Of a DNA stretch of 46,361 nt, positions 13,360 through 22,602 are shown piece by piece. Position 1 is the stretch's first letter. Each line of letters starts with the position of its first letter. Origin of the DNA: a virus; IMG/VR virus record IMGVR_UViG_3300025132_000069, positions 1 through 46,361 of that record; one strand, 5' to 3'. Position numbers and translations under genes: made by a program. The notes below the pieces were generated by a model that was not told the DNA's origin, ran no database searches, and saw only the letters and a program-made list of their open reading frames with translations.

Positions 13360-16091
13360 TAGATGATGAAGAACTATATGAAGCATTCAAGATGCTAATG
13401 GTTAATCCTGATGGAATAGAAGAGTTTGCAGAAAAAAAGGTTAAAGAATCTGATAAATATAAGGACATGGGTAAACCTGAGTTAAACAAATTGAGAAGTC
13501 AAATAGAAATGGAAGCAGATGATAGGCTTGATGATTATGATGATGGTTTCAAACCTGAGTTTCTACATACTTTCTTAGTCAATGATAATGACTTCTTTAA
13601 AGATGATAAGAAGACTCTATCTCCTAAATATCAACTCAGAGGAAAAAAAGTAGGTGATTTAACCAATCTACTAGTTGAAGCGATTAACAGTAAGTACAAA
13701 GGATTTAGCGAGATTCCAAAATCTACTAGAGATATAATGGTTAAAACATTATTAAAACTGTCAGAACTTAAAGGTAGTGTCCAAAGTAAAGACTTAGAGA
13801 CAGATGAAATTGATGATACTAAAACAATGCAAAAGGATAAAAAACTACTAAATGATACTCTAAAGAACTTCTTAGATGAAAATGGTAAACAATTGAATTA
13901 TAAGAATACAATTGAAGGTGATAGGAGATTAACTAGAGTTTCATTGAGAAATAGGAATGTAAAGATGAATGAAATCAATGAATGGAAGTTTGTAATTCAA
14001 AATCAAACTCCTGCTATTCAAAGAAGACTTCAACCACTACTTTCAGTATTAAGACCATTAGAAGATGTTGAAGAACAAATACTTCATTTGGATGCTGACA
14101 CAATAATTGGAGAACTAGACCTTAAAAGATTAGATAGACGTAATAGGATTTACAATTTTTGGAAAGGCCACAAAGGTAAATATAATAATTTTAAAGAGGC
14201 TTATGCTGCTTGTTATGATGCCTTTCTCCCTATTAGAGACTTATTAAATGAAGAAGAGAATAAAGACGATAAAGATAAACAAGAGATTGCAGAAATAATA
14301 GATAAGTTTCTGTCTTTCAAGTTTGCTGTAAATAATAATGAGTTAGACTATGTAGTAAAAATTAATCCTAAAGAATTAGAACCATATTTTAAGAAACATA
14401 AGGGGCTTGTTTTATATGAAAAGTTCATGGATGAAATAGATGATAGAAAGGATTCTTCTGAAGATAGAAGTGCTAGGAGAGAAGGATACTATGACAAAGA
14501 TAGTGGAGACTACAAGGAGACAATTACCGTAGAAGATGGCGGGGAGACGTTTGATTCTGATGACGCTGTTACTCAAGAAAGAAATGTTAGAGAAGCAGAG
14601 AACAAGAAAGAAATGGAAGAACTGTCTAGGTTTGGTATTAAACTAGAAAGACTTGCACAAAAAGTAGACCCTCTTTTCTATCATGCGTTTACAGAAGATA
14701 GTGGAGCATTCAAAGATACTGTTGCTTTTAGGAATGACATTAACACAATAAGAGAAGCCATGTTAAGTGCGGGGGCTGCTAGAGAAATGGCAACTGGTAT
14801 TGATATGGATGACGACATTAATGCCTATGTTGATGCAGTAGAGAAAACTATGGCTAGAGGTGGAAATGGGCCATATTATCTACCTTTAACAAAAACAGTA
14901 AATAAGTTCATGGTTACAGAAAGTTGGAACACTGACGATAAGGCTATGAATACTGAAAGGGGTATTAACAATAGATTAAGGAATATTGGAGAGTTCTTAG
15001 ATAATATTAGTCAAATCTTAGATGCAGGAGATGATTTAGATAGAGCATCTAGTCCTGCTAAAGCAGATATCGGTTCTCCAAGTAAAGGAGTACCTGCACA
15101 AAAGAAACCACAGTTAGGCACTGTAAACAGAAAAGACCACTTGGCTACAATAGAAGAAGCAAGAAAAGAGTTTGATGATTTGATTGAAGAAATACTAGAT
15201 TACTTCGTAGTTCCCATTAGTGGTTCTAACAAACCGTTCGATGATGCGTTTCCTTTCGATACTAAAACAAATAAGACCCAAAGAATATTCCGAGCATTAG
15301 CAACTGGAAGAACTGATACTGCTTTGTTTAAAGTGTTAGCATTAGAAGGTAGGATGGGATACATGATGGTTAAGCCAACTGAGTTAGAAGACTTAACTAG
15401 AATGTTAGAGTTTTTGAGTTCAGTTGATGATAAGAAAGACCTCGGTAGATTAGTAAACGAATTAAGAAAGGGAATAAAAGCAGTTAATTTTGTCTTAATG
15501 AATAAAAGAAACTCATTACTATCCCAAGAAACTAATATTGAGTTTGGTTCATATTTACATAAGGTACTAGAAGCAAATAATATTTCTTGGCCTAAAGGGG
15601 AGAAGTTTCCAAATGCTAGAGGTAAGACTCCTGAAGAATGGAATGAGATGTATAGTGAAGCAAAGGTGTATCCATTTGAAGCAATAGAAAGTCACATCAA
15701 AAGAAATGTTGGCGGATATAGCGGTAGTAAAAGAACAATGATTCGTGGTAGTGATAGGAGAGCAAAAGGCTCTAACACAATAGTTCAAAGGTTTATTGTT
15801 GCCGTAGATGACATGAAGATTCTTAGAAGTGATTTAGATTCTAAACTATTAGATGCTCATGATAACATAAGAAAGATGTTAGGTAAACCTGTTTACTATA
15901 ATACAGGTAAAATTGACAACTTTGAACACATTCATTCCGCAATGCTTATCATGAAATCTAAATATAATGTAGACATAACAGCATATGAAATTGAGAGAAT
16001 TGTTACTGAAACAAACTCAATGGATGAATTGAGTAAGAAACACGGTGTACCAAAGGAAGGTGTGTATTTTCTGAAAGCAAACTTCAGGTGA
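13356..16091 (+). CDS. Very large charged helical late protein
   Basis: 911 residues starting MIDDEELYEAF, with no W-tag at either end. Rich in Lys, Glu and Asp, with long predicted helices and an acidic linker near residues 365-410. No enzyme motif recognised. Placed between the large tagged protein and the packaging genes, it may be a virion protein; function unknown. Confidence 0.7.
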   Translation: MIDDEELYEAFKMLMVNPDGIEEFAEKKVKESDKYKDMGKPELNKLRSQIEMEADDRLDDYDDGFKPEFLHTFLVNDNDFFKDDKKTLSPKYQLRGKKVGDLTNLLVEAINSKYKGFSEIPKSTRDIMVKTLLKLSELKGSVQSKDLETDEIDDTKTMQKDKKLLNDTLKNFLDENGKQLNYKNTIEGDRRLTRVSLRNRNVKMNEINEWKFVIQNQTPAIQRRLQPLLSVLRPLEDVEEQILHLDADTIIGELDLKRLDRRNRIYNFWKGHKGKYNNFKEAYAACYDAFLPIRDLLNEEENKDDKDKQEIAEIIDKFLSFKFAVNNNELDYVVKINPKELEPYFKKHKGLVLYEKFMDEIDDRKDSSEDRSARREGYYDKDSGDYKETITVEDGGETFDSDDAVTQERNVREAENKKEMEELSRFGIKLERLAQKVDPLFYHAFTEDSGAFKDTVAFRNDINTIREAMLSAGAAREMATGIDMDDDINAYVDAVEKTMARGGNGPYYLPLTKTVNKFMVTESWNTDDKAMNTERGINNRLRNIGEFLDNISQILDAGDDLDRASSPAKADIGSPSKGVPAQKKPQLGTVNRKDHLATIEEARKEFDDLIEEILDYFVVPISGSNKPFDDAFPFDTKTNKTQRIFRALATGRTDTALFKVLALEGRMGYMMVKPTELEDLTRMLEFLSSVDDKKDLGRLVNELRKGIKAVNFVLMNKRNSLLSQETNIEFGSYLHKVLEANNISWPKGEKFPNARGKTPEEWNEMYSEAKVYPFEAIESHIKRNVGGYSGSKRTMIRGSDRRAKGSNTIVQRFIVAVDDMKILRSDLDSKLLDAHDNIRKMLGKPVYYNTGKIDNFEHIHSAMLIMKSKYNVDITAYEIERIVTETNSMDELSKKHGVPKEGVYFLKANFR

Positions 16092-16095
16092 TTAA

Positions 16096-16650
16096 ATGGA
16101 GTTTCAAATAACTAACCCAATGACTGAGGAAGAAGTTGTTAGAGCATTTGCTGAACATGGAATAACTTACAAGACTAGAGCGCAAAGGTATCAAAGATTA
16201 AATGGTACAATGTTTGAAAGAGCAAAGGCGAAGTATTACATTGCATATCATCCAACCGTAAAAGAAGGAAAGCCAGTTGCCGTACAGGGAATTGCCCCTT
16301 ACAAGAATATATTTTTGTTAACTGGCTTAGTAAGCCATGCCAAAGAAACAGGGTTATCTAGAGAACAAACAAAAGGAGCAGGATTGTGGGTATCAAAAAA
16401 AGTAGTTGATTTACACAGTCATAGACCAATAGTAGGAGCAGCAATGCCACAAGGTCTTCCTGTTTTTGTTGGTAGGCAAGGATTTAAAGAAATACAGTTT
16501 GACAATAATGAAGTAGTAAATCAAGAAGATATACCCGAAGATGTTAAACAAGTATTAGAACAATTAGAAAGAGAGCAAAGTCCAACAACAGCCATTAGAA
16601 AATTATACTACAAATCTGCTGTTAGTTGGTTTTACATGATGAGGAAATAA
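16096..16650 (+). CDS. Possible GNAT-type acetyltransferase
   Basis: 184 residues. The middle (PVAVQGIAPYKNIFLLTGLV, then a basic-glycine stretch with KGAGLWVSKK) resembles the strand-then-acetyl-CoA-loop layout of GNAT enzymes that often neighbour terminases, but the canonical Q/R-x-x-G-x-G/A loop is not clean, so I am unsure. The C-terminus reads SWFYMMRK, which could be another C-terminal W-tag variant. It lies just before the large terminase. Confidence 0.45.
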   Translation: MEFQITNPMTEEEVVRAFAEHGITYKTRAQRYQRLNGTMFERAKAKYYIAYHPTVKEGKPVAVQGIAPYKNIFLLTGLVSHAKETGLSREQTKGAGLWVSKKVVDLHSHRPIVGAAMPQGLPVFVGRQGFKEIQFDNNEVVNQEDIPEDVKQVLEQLEREQSPTTAIRKLYYKSAVSWFYMMRK

Positions 16651-16652
16651 AA

Positions 16653-18086
16653 ATGGAACTAGATGAATTAGATTTTATATCCTCTATGGATATGGAAATA
16701 TCTAAAACTTCTTTTCCTTACTTCTTTCAAAATGTTCTAGGTATGATGTTTCCTCCTTATATGCAAGAGTGGTTAGAATCAATGGAAACAACTGATAGAA
16801 CAGTAATTATTTGTTCAAGAGACCACGGAAAATCTGTCTTTATGCACAGTTGGGTAGTGTGGAATCTTGTGTTTCAAGAACCACCATATCAAATGCTTTA
16901 CATTTCTTCTAACCAAAAACAGACTTTAGTACACATGAGAGAAATTGATAGGTATTTTAATCATCCTGCACTTAAGAAATACAAGCCTAGTAGGGGTTGG
17001 GCTATTGGTAATATTCAATTAACAAACGGTAATGCTATTTTAGAACGTTCTGTTGGTTCGCAGATTAGAGGACTTCACCCACAAGAGATTATTATTGACG
17101 ACCCTTTGAAAGAGTTTAGTCTTGCAGGTATTCAACGAGTTACTGATTGGTTCTTTGGAGATATGATACCTACACTTCATCATACATCTAAATTAAGAAT
17201 GATTGGAACACCATTTACCTATACAGATATCTTTGCTCAATTAGAAGAAAATAATGCTTATTCTGTTAAGAAATATCCTTGTCTAGATTCTATGAATGAA
17301 CCACTTTGGCCTGAGCGTTGGGACTACGATGCTCTTATGCAAAGAAAAGCAGAGATAGGTTCTCTTAAGTTTACAAGAGAATATCTCTGTGTTCCTATCT
17401 CTACTGGTACTGCATTGTTCAATCCTGAGTTTATTGCTAAATGTAAAAATAAAGACTATGTTTTGAAACTAGGACATAGAAAGGATAAGGGATACAAGTA
17501 TTATGTTGGAGTTGACCCTGCTATTTCTACTGATGGAGACTACAATGTTATCACAGTGATAGAAGTTGACGATGAGAAAAACAAAACTATTGTTCATGTT
17601 GATAGGGCGAAGAATGTTGACTTCAGAGAAAACATCGAGAAGATACGTTTGATTGGTAGAATATTTGAACCTGAAGAAATACTCTATGAAACCAATACTT
17701 TTGCTAAAGCATTTACACAAGAACTTAGAAACGTTTCAGATTTGAATGTTAGAGATTTTACTACTACTAGGAAAAAGAAACAAGAGATAATTCTAAGTCT
17801 TCAAATGAATATAGAAAATGGTAAGATTAATTTTCCTTATGGAGATAATGCTAGTAGAAATCTTACCAATGCTTTGATTGAAGAACTATCTATGTTCTCA
17901 ATAACTCATAGTGGTAGATTTGAGGGTGTAGGGGCGCATGACGACTTAGTTATGAGTTTAGCATTGGCTGTTGCATGTGCTTCAAAATCACAAGATGTCT
18001 TTATGTTATTAGATGATATGGGAATATTTGATGAACCTAAACCGAGGAATAGGTCTTTAGGCGGAATGATGGGGCTTAACTTCTAG
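16653..18086 (+). CDS. terL: Terminase large subunit (packaging ATPase-nuclease)
   Basis: 477 residues. The motor that pumps DNA into the procapsid through the portal and cuts it. ATPase: Walker A CSRDHGKS (residues 54-61), Walker B IIIDDP (about 145-150), coupling motif RMIGTPF (about 185). Nuclease: GVDPA with the first metal aspartate, then ETNTFAKAF with an acidic residue, then HDDLVMS near the C-terminus. I start at the ATG after GAGGAAAT, not at the overlapping upstream start at 16626. Length and motif order match the family. Confidence 0.95.
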   Translation: MELDELDFISSMDMEISKTSFPYFFQNVLGMMFPPYMQEWLESMETTDRTVIICSRDHGKSVFMHSWVVWNLVFQEPPYQMLYISSNQKQTLVHMREIDRYFNHPALKKYKPSRGWAIGNIQLTNGNAILERSVGSQIRGLHPQEIIIDDPLKEFSLAGIQRVTDWFFGDMIPTLHHTSKLRMIGTPFTYTDIFAQLEENNAYSVKKYPCLDSMNEPLWPERWDYDALMQRKAEIGSLKFTREYLCVPISTGTALFNPEFIAKCKNKDYVLKLGHRKDKGYKYYVGVDPAISTDGDYNVITVIEVDDEKNKTIVHVDRAKNVDFRENIEKIRLIGRIFEPEEILYETNTFAKAFTQELRNVSDLNVRDFTTTRKKKQEIILSLQMNIENGKINFPYGDNASRNLTNALIEELSMFSITHSGRFEGVGAHDDLVMSLALAVACASKSQDVFMLLDDMGIFDEPKPRNRSLGGMMGLNF

Positions 18087-18097
18087 GGGGGATGTGC

Positions 18098-19423
18098 GTG
18101 GCGGAGAAAGATAGTGAAAAGTTTGAGGAACTTGCTGAAGTAGCAAGAAGAAAAGAAGCGGCTGAAGATGAGCAAAGGCGGATTACTGAAGACATGAAAA
18201 GAAAGTGGTTATCTAGTGCTACTTTAGAAGACCACACTACCTTAGAAAAAAAGTTTGCAGAAGATTTTAGATTGACGCTATCTGATGCTAAACAACAACT
18301 AAGATACAATTTGAAGAAGTTTGAAATTGAAGGGAATGATATACCTAAAACAATTAAAGAACTAAAGAAGTATAGAAGAAAACTCAAGGGAGAAGAAAAA
18401 ACTAAAATTACTAATTCTATTGAAAACTTGATTAAAGCATATTCTGACCATCTAGATACTAGTATGGATTCAATTTATTGGATTAAAAAATACAAACCTG
18501 TTCTAAAAGACATGACATGTTCAGAAGATAATTTAATCAAACTTTCATATGTTAATGATGAAACAACTAGAAGAGAACTGATTGATGTTCTTTGTAAGTA
18601 TTGGGAGGCGAGAGCAGAGAAGGATGGGATGCCCTTCAACTCCGAATATTCTAAACTTACAAAAACTATGACCAATTCTAAAAGAGAGTTCAAAAGAATA
18701 CTCAAGAAACACATGAAAACTACATCACAAAAAGAAATATTAAAACAACAAATCACAACTATTGTTTGTGAAGAATCAGGGATATCTGCTAGACAAATAC
18801 ATGAAAGATTACCTGAATCTATGTTTAAGAAAACTACTCCTAGTATAATTGCAAAGATGGCTAAACAAAGTAACATTACTAATGTTGAAGGTTCTTTCTA
18901 TAAGTTCAGTGATGAAATCAAAAAAGACATCTACGCTTACACAGCAGCGTTTATTGACTCAGATGGATATATTACTATGGATAAAAAATATAATCCTAGA
19001 GTTGGATTAGTTGCAACAGGTGATAGAGGAAAAGCATTCATGATAGAAATGCATAAGTCTCTTGGTTGTGGTAGGCTTCACTTAGACCAAAAATCTCCAC
19101 AAGACACTAGACCTGTCAACAGACTAAACTTCTATTCTGCTGATGATGTTACTGAGTTGCTAACTAAATGTAGACCACATTTCAGAATGAAAGGGCCAAA
19201 TGCAGATATTCTTCTAGAATTAATTAGAATGAAAAAATCACACAAGAAGGCTGATTGGTTTTCTGATAGAAGACATGAACTGTTTAAGTTAATGAAATAT
19301 GAAAACCATAAAGACCACGTTGGCTACGACTTTACTAGATACGATATTGATATTGATACTGTTGCTAAATTACACGATAACTGTAAAATGGCAGAGATGG
19401 ATAAATTAGAGGGTGTAATATGA
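18098..19423 (+). CDS. LAGLIDADG endonuclease-domain protein with helical N-terminus
   Basis: 441 residues. GTG at 18098 is preferred over ATG 18092 because the G-run at 18085-18091 is then correctly spaced. Residues 1-200 are charged helices; about 210-275 look like a winged helix (GISARQIHERLP...FYKFSDE); about 280-292 carry a single LAGLIDADG motif (TAAFIDSDGYI) followed by the usual mixed domain. Free-standing homing endonucleases often sit beside terminase genes. The long N-terminal part is unusual for a simple homing enzyme, so a packaging or regulatory role is possible. Confidence 0.75.
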   Translation: MAEKDSEKFEELAEVARRKEAAEDEQRRITEDMKRKWLSSATLEDHTTLEKKFAEDFRLTLSDAKQQLRYNLKKFEIEGNDIPKTIKELKKYRRKLKGEEKTKITNSIENLIKAYSDHLDTSMDSIYWIKKYKPVLKDMTCSEDNLIKLSYVNDETTRRELIDVLCKYWEARAEKDGMPFNSEYSKLTKTMTNSKREFKRILKKHMKTTSQKEILKQQITTIVCEESGISARQIHERLPESMFKKTTPSIIAKMAKQSNITNVEGSFYKFSDEIKKDIYAYTAAFIDSDGYITMDKKYNPRVGLVATGDRGKAFMIEMHKSLGCGRLHLDQKSPQDTRPVNRLNFYSADDVTELLTKCRPHFRMKGPNADILLELIRMKKSHKKADWFSDRRHELFKLMKYENHKDHVGYDFTRYDIDIDTVAKLHDNCKMAEMDKLEGVI

Positions 19424-19680
19424 ATTGGTTTGAAACAATAAAGTCTAAATCAAAAAGACAGCAAGCCCTTTCAGAATGGTCAAGAGAGGATTGGGGATAC
19501 ATTTCACCTAAATCAAAGAAGAAAGGAAGATATGCTCCAAAGGCAGTTAGAGATTCTTTGACTCCATCTGAGAAAGCATACGAAAATAGAAAGAAAAGAG
19601 AAGGAACAAAACAAGGAAAGCAACATGTTCCTAGAGGAAAATCTGCTAAGAAAAAATACAAGAGGGTTGAAGGATTATGA
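19420..19680 (+). CDS. Tagged small basic protein 1
   Basis: 86 residues: the tag MNWFETIKSK, then a lysine- and arginine-rich domain with SREDWGYISPKSKKKG and AVRDSLTPSEKAYENRKKR. I recall similar short basic segments in proteins of marine phages and algal viruses (not checked). The charge suggests DNA binding. First of three consecutive tagged basic genes between the endonuclease and the portal; overlaps both neighbours by 4 bases. Confidence 0.7.
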   Translation: MNWFETIKSKSKRQQALSEWSREDWGYISPKSKKKGRYAPKAVRDSLTPSEKAYENRKKREGTKQGKQHVPRGKSAKKKYKRVEGL

Positions 19681-19877
19681 GTTGGTTTGAGGTTCTTAAG
19701 AAGAAAAAATCAACTGTCAATCAGGCAGGTAACTACACTAAGCCCAAAATGAGAAAAAGAATGTTTCAAAGAATCAAAGCAGGAAGTAAGGGAGGTAAGG
19801 CAGGTCAATGGTCTGCAAGAAAAGCACAGTTACTTGCTCAAAGATACAAAAAAGCAGGTGGTGGTTATCGTGACTGA
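19677..19877 (+). CDS. Tagged small basic protein 2
   Basis: 66 residues: the tag MSWFEVLKKK, then a basic domain with IKAGSKGGKAGQWSARKAQ and YKKAGGGYRD. This QWSARKAQLLA pattern is, as I recall, widespread in small proteins of marine viruses and may match the DUF5872 family. Probably a DNA-condensing or DNA-binding protein; the tag would place it in the capsid. Confidence 0.75.
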   Translation: MSWFEVLKKKKSTVNQAGNYTKPKMRKRMFQRIKAGSKGGKAGQWSARKAQLLAQRYKKAGGGYRD

Positions 19878-20169
19878 GTGGTTTGAACTTCTAAAAAAAC
19901 ATCCGGCATTAAAGAGAGCAGGTGTTAGTGGTTTTAGTAAACCAAAGAGAACTCCTAAACATAAAACCAAATCGCATGTTGTAGTTGTTAAAGACGGGAA
20001 AAAAGTCAAAACAATTAGATTTGGCGAACAAGGTGCAAAGACTGTTACTGAAAGTAATCCTAAAGGAAAGAGAAAAAAGAAACAAGCATCATTCAAGGCT
20101 CGCCATGCTAAGAATATTAAGCGGGGGAAAATGTCTGCGGCGTATTGGGCTAACAAGGTAAAGTGGTAA
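19870..20169 (+). CDS. Tagged small basic protein 3
   Basis: 99 residues. GTG at 19870 gives MTEWFELLKKHP, the tag; a GGTGGTGG site lies upstream and the start overlaps the previous stop. The C-terminal part (SFKARHAKNIKRGKMSAAYW, ending NKVKW) is another pattern I associate with small virus proteins. Strongly basic. With its two neighbours it forms a set that may coat or condense packaged DNA. Confidence 0.7.
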   Translation: MTEWFELLKKHPALKRAGVSGFSKPKRTPKHKTKSHVVVVKDGKKVKTIRFGEQGAKTVTESNPKGKRKKKQASFKARHAKNIKRGKMSAAYWANKVKW

Positions 20170-20171
20170 TC

Positions 20172-21833
20172 ATGGTAGAAGATAAAAGAAGATTTAGCAT
20201 CGGTAATCTGTTTAGACAGACTACCCCAAAACCCGCAGATAGAACAGTATTCAATATGGGTATTCAAGAGAAAGACAATTCTTATCTTTTGACTACTCCT
20301 ATCATCTATCATATAGTTACTCAATCAACAATTGTTAGAACATGTATAACTCAACTCAAACAAGAGATATTCAGAAGAGGATATACATGGGAAGAAAAGT
20401 TTGCACTAAAATGTAGAAGTTGTGGTAAAGAACACGAAAATGCCACAAAACAATGTGTGTCTTGTGGAAGTTTAGAATTAGAGAAACCCAATGTTGAACA
20501 ACTAAAATATGCTAAGAAGTTTTTAGATGGATATGTTAATTGTTCAGAGCAAATGTTCATTGATGTTCTAAAGGAATTAGAAGACGACTTGAATATCATG
20601 GATGATGCATATATGGTAATGGTAAAGGAATATTATGCTGATAATAATAACGCAGTTAGAATGCATAGAATCAAGGAAGTTTATCGTGGAGACCCAGTAA
20701 CAATGCACATTTATTCTAATGAACTTGGAGAAAGAGGTAAGAGTGGATATACTTGCTTAAGACACAGACATAGAGTACACACTAGTTCTACTGAACTTTG
20801 TGAAACATGTAACTCAGAATTATATCCAGTTCATTATGTTAACAGAGTCAATGGCGAAGAACAATACTTCGTTAAGGGAGAAGTTCTACATTTCAGTAAA
20901 TATTCTCCTAGTAGATTATATGGTCTTTCACCTGTTATAACATTGTGGAATAACATTACAACATTAATTGCAATGGAGAATTATGTAAACTCATCATATA
21001 CTAAGGCAAGAATGCCAAAGGGATTATTGGCTGTACAAACTAGAAATATGGATTCAATGAAATCATTTTGGCGTGGTGTCAAAGAAAAGATGGAGCAAGA
21101 CCCACACTTTATTCCTGTAATGGGAATAGAATCTGAAGGAGGAAAAGGTTCTGTTGAATGGGTTAAGTTCATGGACAGTCTAAAGGAAATGGATTACATA
21201 CAAGTTAAGGATGATTTGAGAGATAGGATTTCAGCATTCTATGGTGTAAGTAAAATCTTCATGGCAGATAATTCTGCAAGTGGTGGTTTAAACAACGAAG
21301 GTATGCAAGTACTAGTTACTAATAGAGCAGTAGAGATGGCACAAACAATTTGGAATAATTATGTGTTTCCATTTATGACGGAAGAGTTTGGAATAACTGA
21401 TTGGTGTTTGAAACTACCACCATCCGAAGAAGAGGATGAGATTGCAGTTCTGCGTAAAAGAGAGATAGAAGTGAATGTCGCTGCTGCAATTAAGAACTTA
21501 GGATTTGAAGTTGATATGGATGATGAAGGTAGATTCATTTATACAAAGCCTGAACCTAAAGAGCCAACAGAAGGTGGAGAAGAAGGTGGAGAAGAAGGTG
21601 AAGTTGAATTAGACCCATATGCCGGAACTGATATTGACGCATCTCAAATGGGACAAATGCAAGAACAAATGATGATGGGAGGAAATAAATCTGAGAGCAA
21701 ACCTCAAGAGAACCCCCCCGCTACGAGGAACAAACCGTCAATGTCAACAGGGCCGGATAAAAGATTTACAGGGTTGCCAAAAGATGCAGGAAATGAAAAT
21801 GTGGACAGAAGAACAGAGAGGAGAGTAGGATGA
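20172..21833 (+). CDS. Portal protein with zinc-finger insertions
   Basis: 553 residues. The dodecameric ring at one capsid vertex through which DNA passes. Support: position after terminase, size, and the typical core (RLYGLSPVITLWNNITTLIA, then the long helix with KMEQDP and RISAFYGVSKIFM, then NNEGMQVLVTNRAVEMAQTI). Two cysteine clusters, CRSCG...CVSCG (about 75-98) and CLRH...CETC (about 195-215), look like zinc ribbons inserted in the wing or clip. The C-terminal 90 residues are low-complexity, acidic then glutamine/proline-rich. ATG 20172 chosen over GTG 20163. Confidence 0.88.
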   Translation: MVEDKRRFSIGNLFRQTTPKPADRTVFNMGIQEKDNSYLLTTPIIYHIVTQSTIVRTCITQLKQEIFRRGYTWEEKFALKCRSCGKEHENATKQCVSCGSLELEKPNVEQLKYAKKFLDGYVNCSEQMFIDVLKELEDDLNIMDDAYMVMVKEYYADNNNAVRMHRIKEVYRGDPVTMHIYSNELGERGKSGYTCLRHRHRVHTSSTELCETCNSELYPVHYVNRVNGEEQYFVKGEVLHFSKYSPSRLYGLSPVITLWNNITTLIAMENYVNSSYTKARMPKGLLAVQTRNMDSMKSFWRGVKEKMEQDPHFIPVMGIESEGGKGSVEWVKFMDSLKEMDYIQVKDDLRDRISAFYGVSKIFMADNSASGGLNNEGMQVLVTNRAVEMAQTIWNNYVFPFMTEEFGITDWCLKLPPSEEEDEIAVLRKREIEVNVAAAIKNLGFEVDMDDEGRFIYTKPEPKEPTEGGEEGGEEGEVELDPYAGTDIDASQMGQMQEQMMMGGNKSESKPQENPPATRNKPSMSTGPDKRFTGLPKDAGNENVDRRTERRVG

Positions 21834-21907
21834 AATTAAGATTATTCTCAGATATAATAGTATGGAACGTAGGAATGAGTTTACCAATAGTAGGTGAGGA
21901 GAAATGA
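21830..21907 (+). CDS. Micro-ORF between portal and tagged gene
   Basis: 25 residues starting MKLRLFSDIIVW. Its ATG overlaps the portal stop and its stop overlaps the next ATG, with GGTGAGGAG inside it serving the next gene. It may only couple translation. Confidence 0.35.
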   Translation: MKLRLFSDIIVWNVGMSLPIVGEEK

Positions 21908-22251
21908 GTTGGAAAGATATATTAAAAACGCCTTTGAACTACGATAGAAAAACATTGATGGTTAATGCCATTAAGAGTGGGTGGAAATCTCCTTCTTATG
22001 ATGACCCCGATTTAAATCAAGCAGATGTTTTAGCGGCTGAATGGGTTATTGACAATCCTGAGAAAACCGCAGATGCGTTAGTAGCAATGAAACCCGCTAT
22101 GGATTATTGGGATGCACTATTCGTACGAAGCCCACCATTAATGACATTCCCACCAGTCATGCGGGTTGCAAATGATGTTATTGAGCGATTTTATATGGAT
22201 ATTAAAGAATTAGGAAGAGATGTTGAAGCAGAATTGGAGAGATTACAATGA
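21904..22251 (+). CDS. Tagged late protein
   Basis: 115 residues starting MSWKDILKTP after GGTGAGGAG. After the tag comes a helical domain with several prolines. No family recognised. It begins a run of seven genes (21904-25829), most of which open with the tag and overlap by 4 bases. Confidence 0.7.
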   Translation: MSWKDILKTPLNYDRKTLMVNAIKSGWKSPSYDDPDLNQADVLAAEWVIDNPEKTADALVAMKPAMDYWDALFVRSPPLMTFPPVMRVANDVIERFYMDIKELGRDVEAELERLQ

Positions 22252-22601
22252 GTTGGGAAGATATAATAAAAATAGACATGAAACGATATGCTGAAAGTCA
22301 TTTCCCTTCATTGCCTAAAGAAGATGAAAAAGAAAAAGAGATGGCAGAAAGAGATTTTCAGATGTTTATGAAAGAGAAAGAAGAACTCCTTGAGATGCTA
22401 AAGGAAGTCGAAAAGAAAATACAGAGAGTTTTCTTCGATAGAAATACATATTCCGTTTCGGGGCAACCATTCATTTATGTGGGCGGAGACTTACCAAACA
22501 AATCAGATGGAACATATACCCCTACTGAACTACATCATCGAATAAAAGAGGATATTAAAATAATTGAGGATTCTGCTGGATATATGGATTTCGGTGAGTA
22601 A
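22248..22601 (+). CDS. Tagged late protein
   Basis: 117 residues starting MSWEDIIKID. A charged coiled coil spans about residues 25-65, followed by a short region with strands and a helical end. Overlaps its upstream neighbour (ATGA). Function unknown. Confidence 0.7.
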   Translation: MSWEDIIKIDMKRYAESHFPSLPKEDEKEKEMAERDFQMFMKEKEELLEMLKEVEKKIQRVFFDRNTYSVSGQPFIYVGGDLPNKSDGTYTPTELHHRIKEDIKIIEDSAGYMDFGE

Positions 22602-22602
22602 G

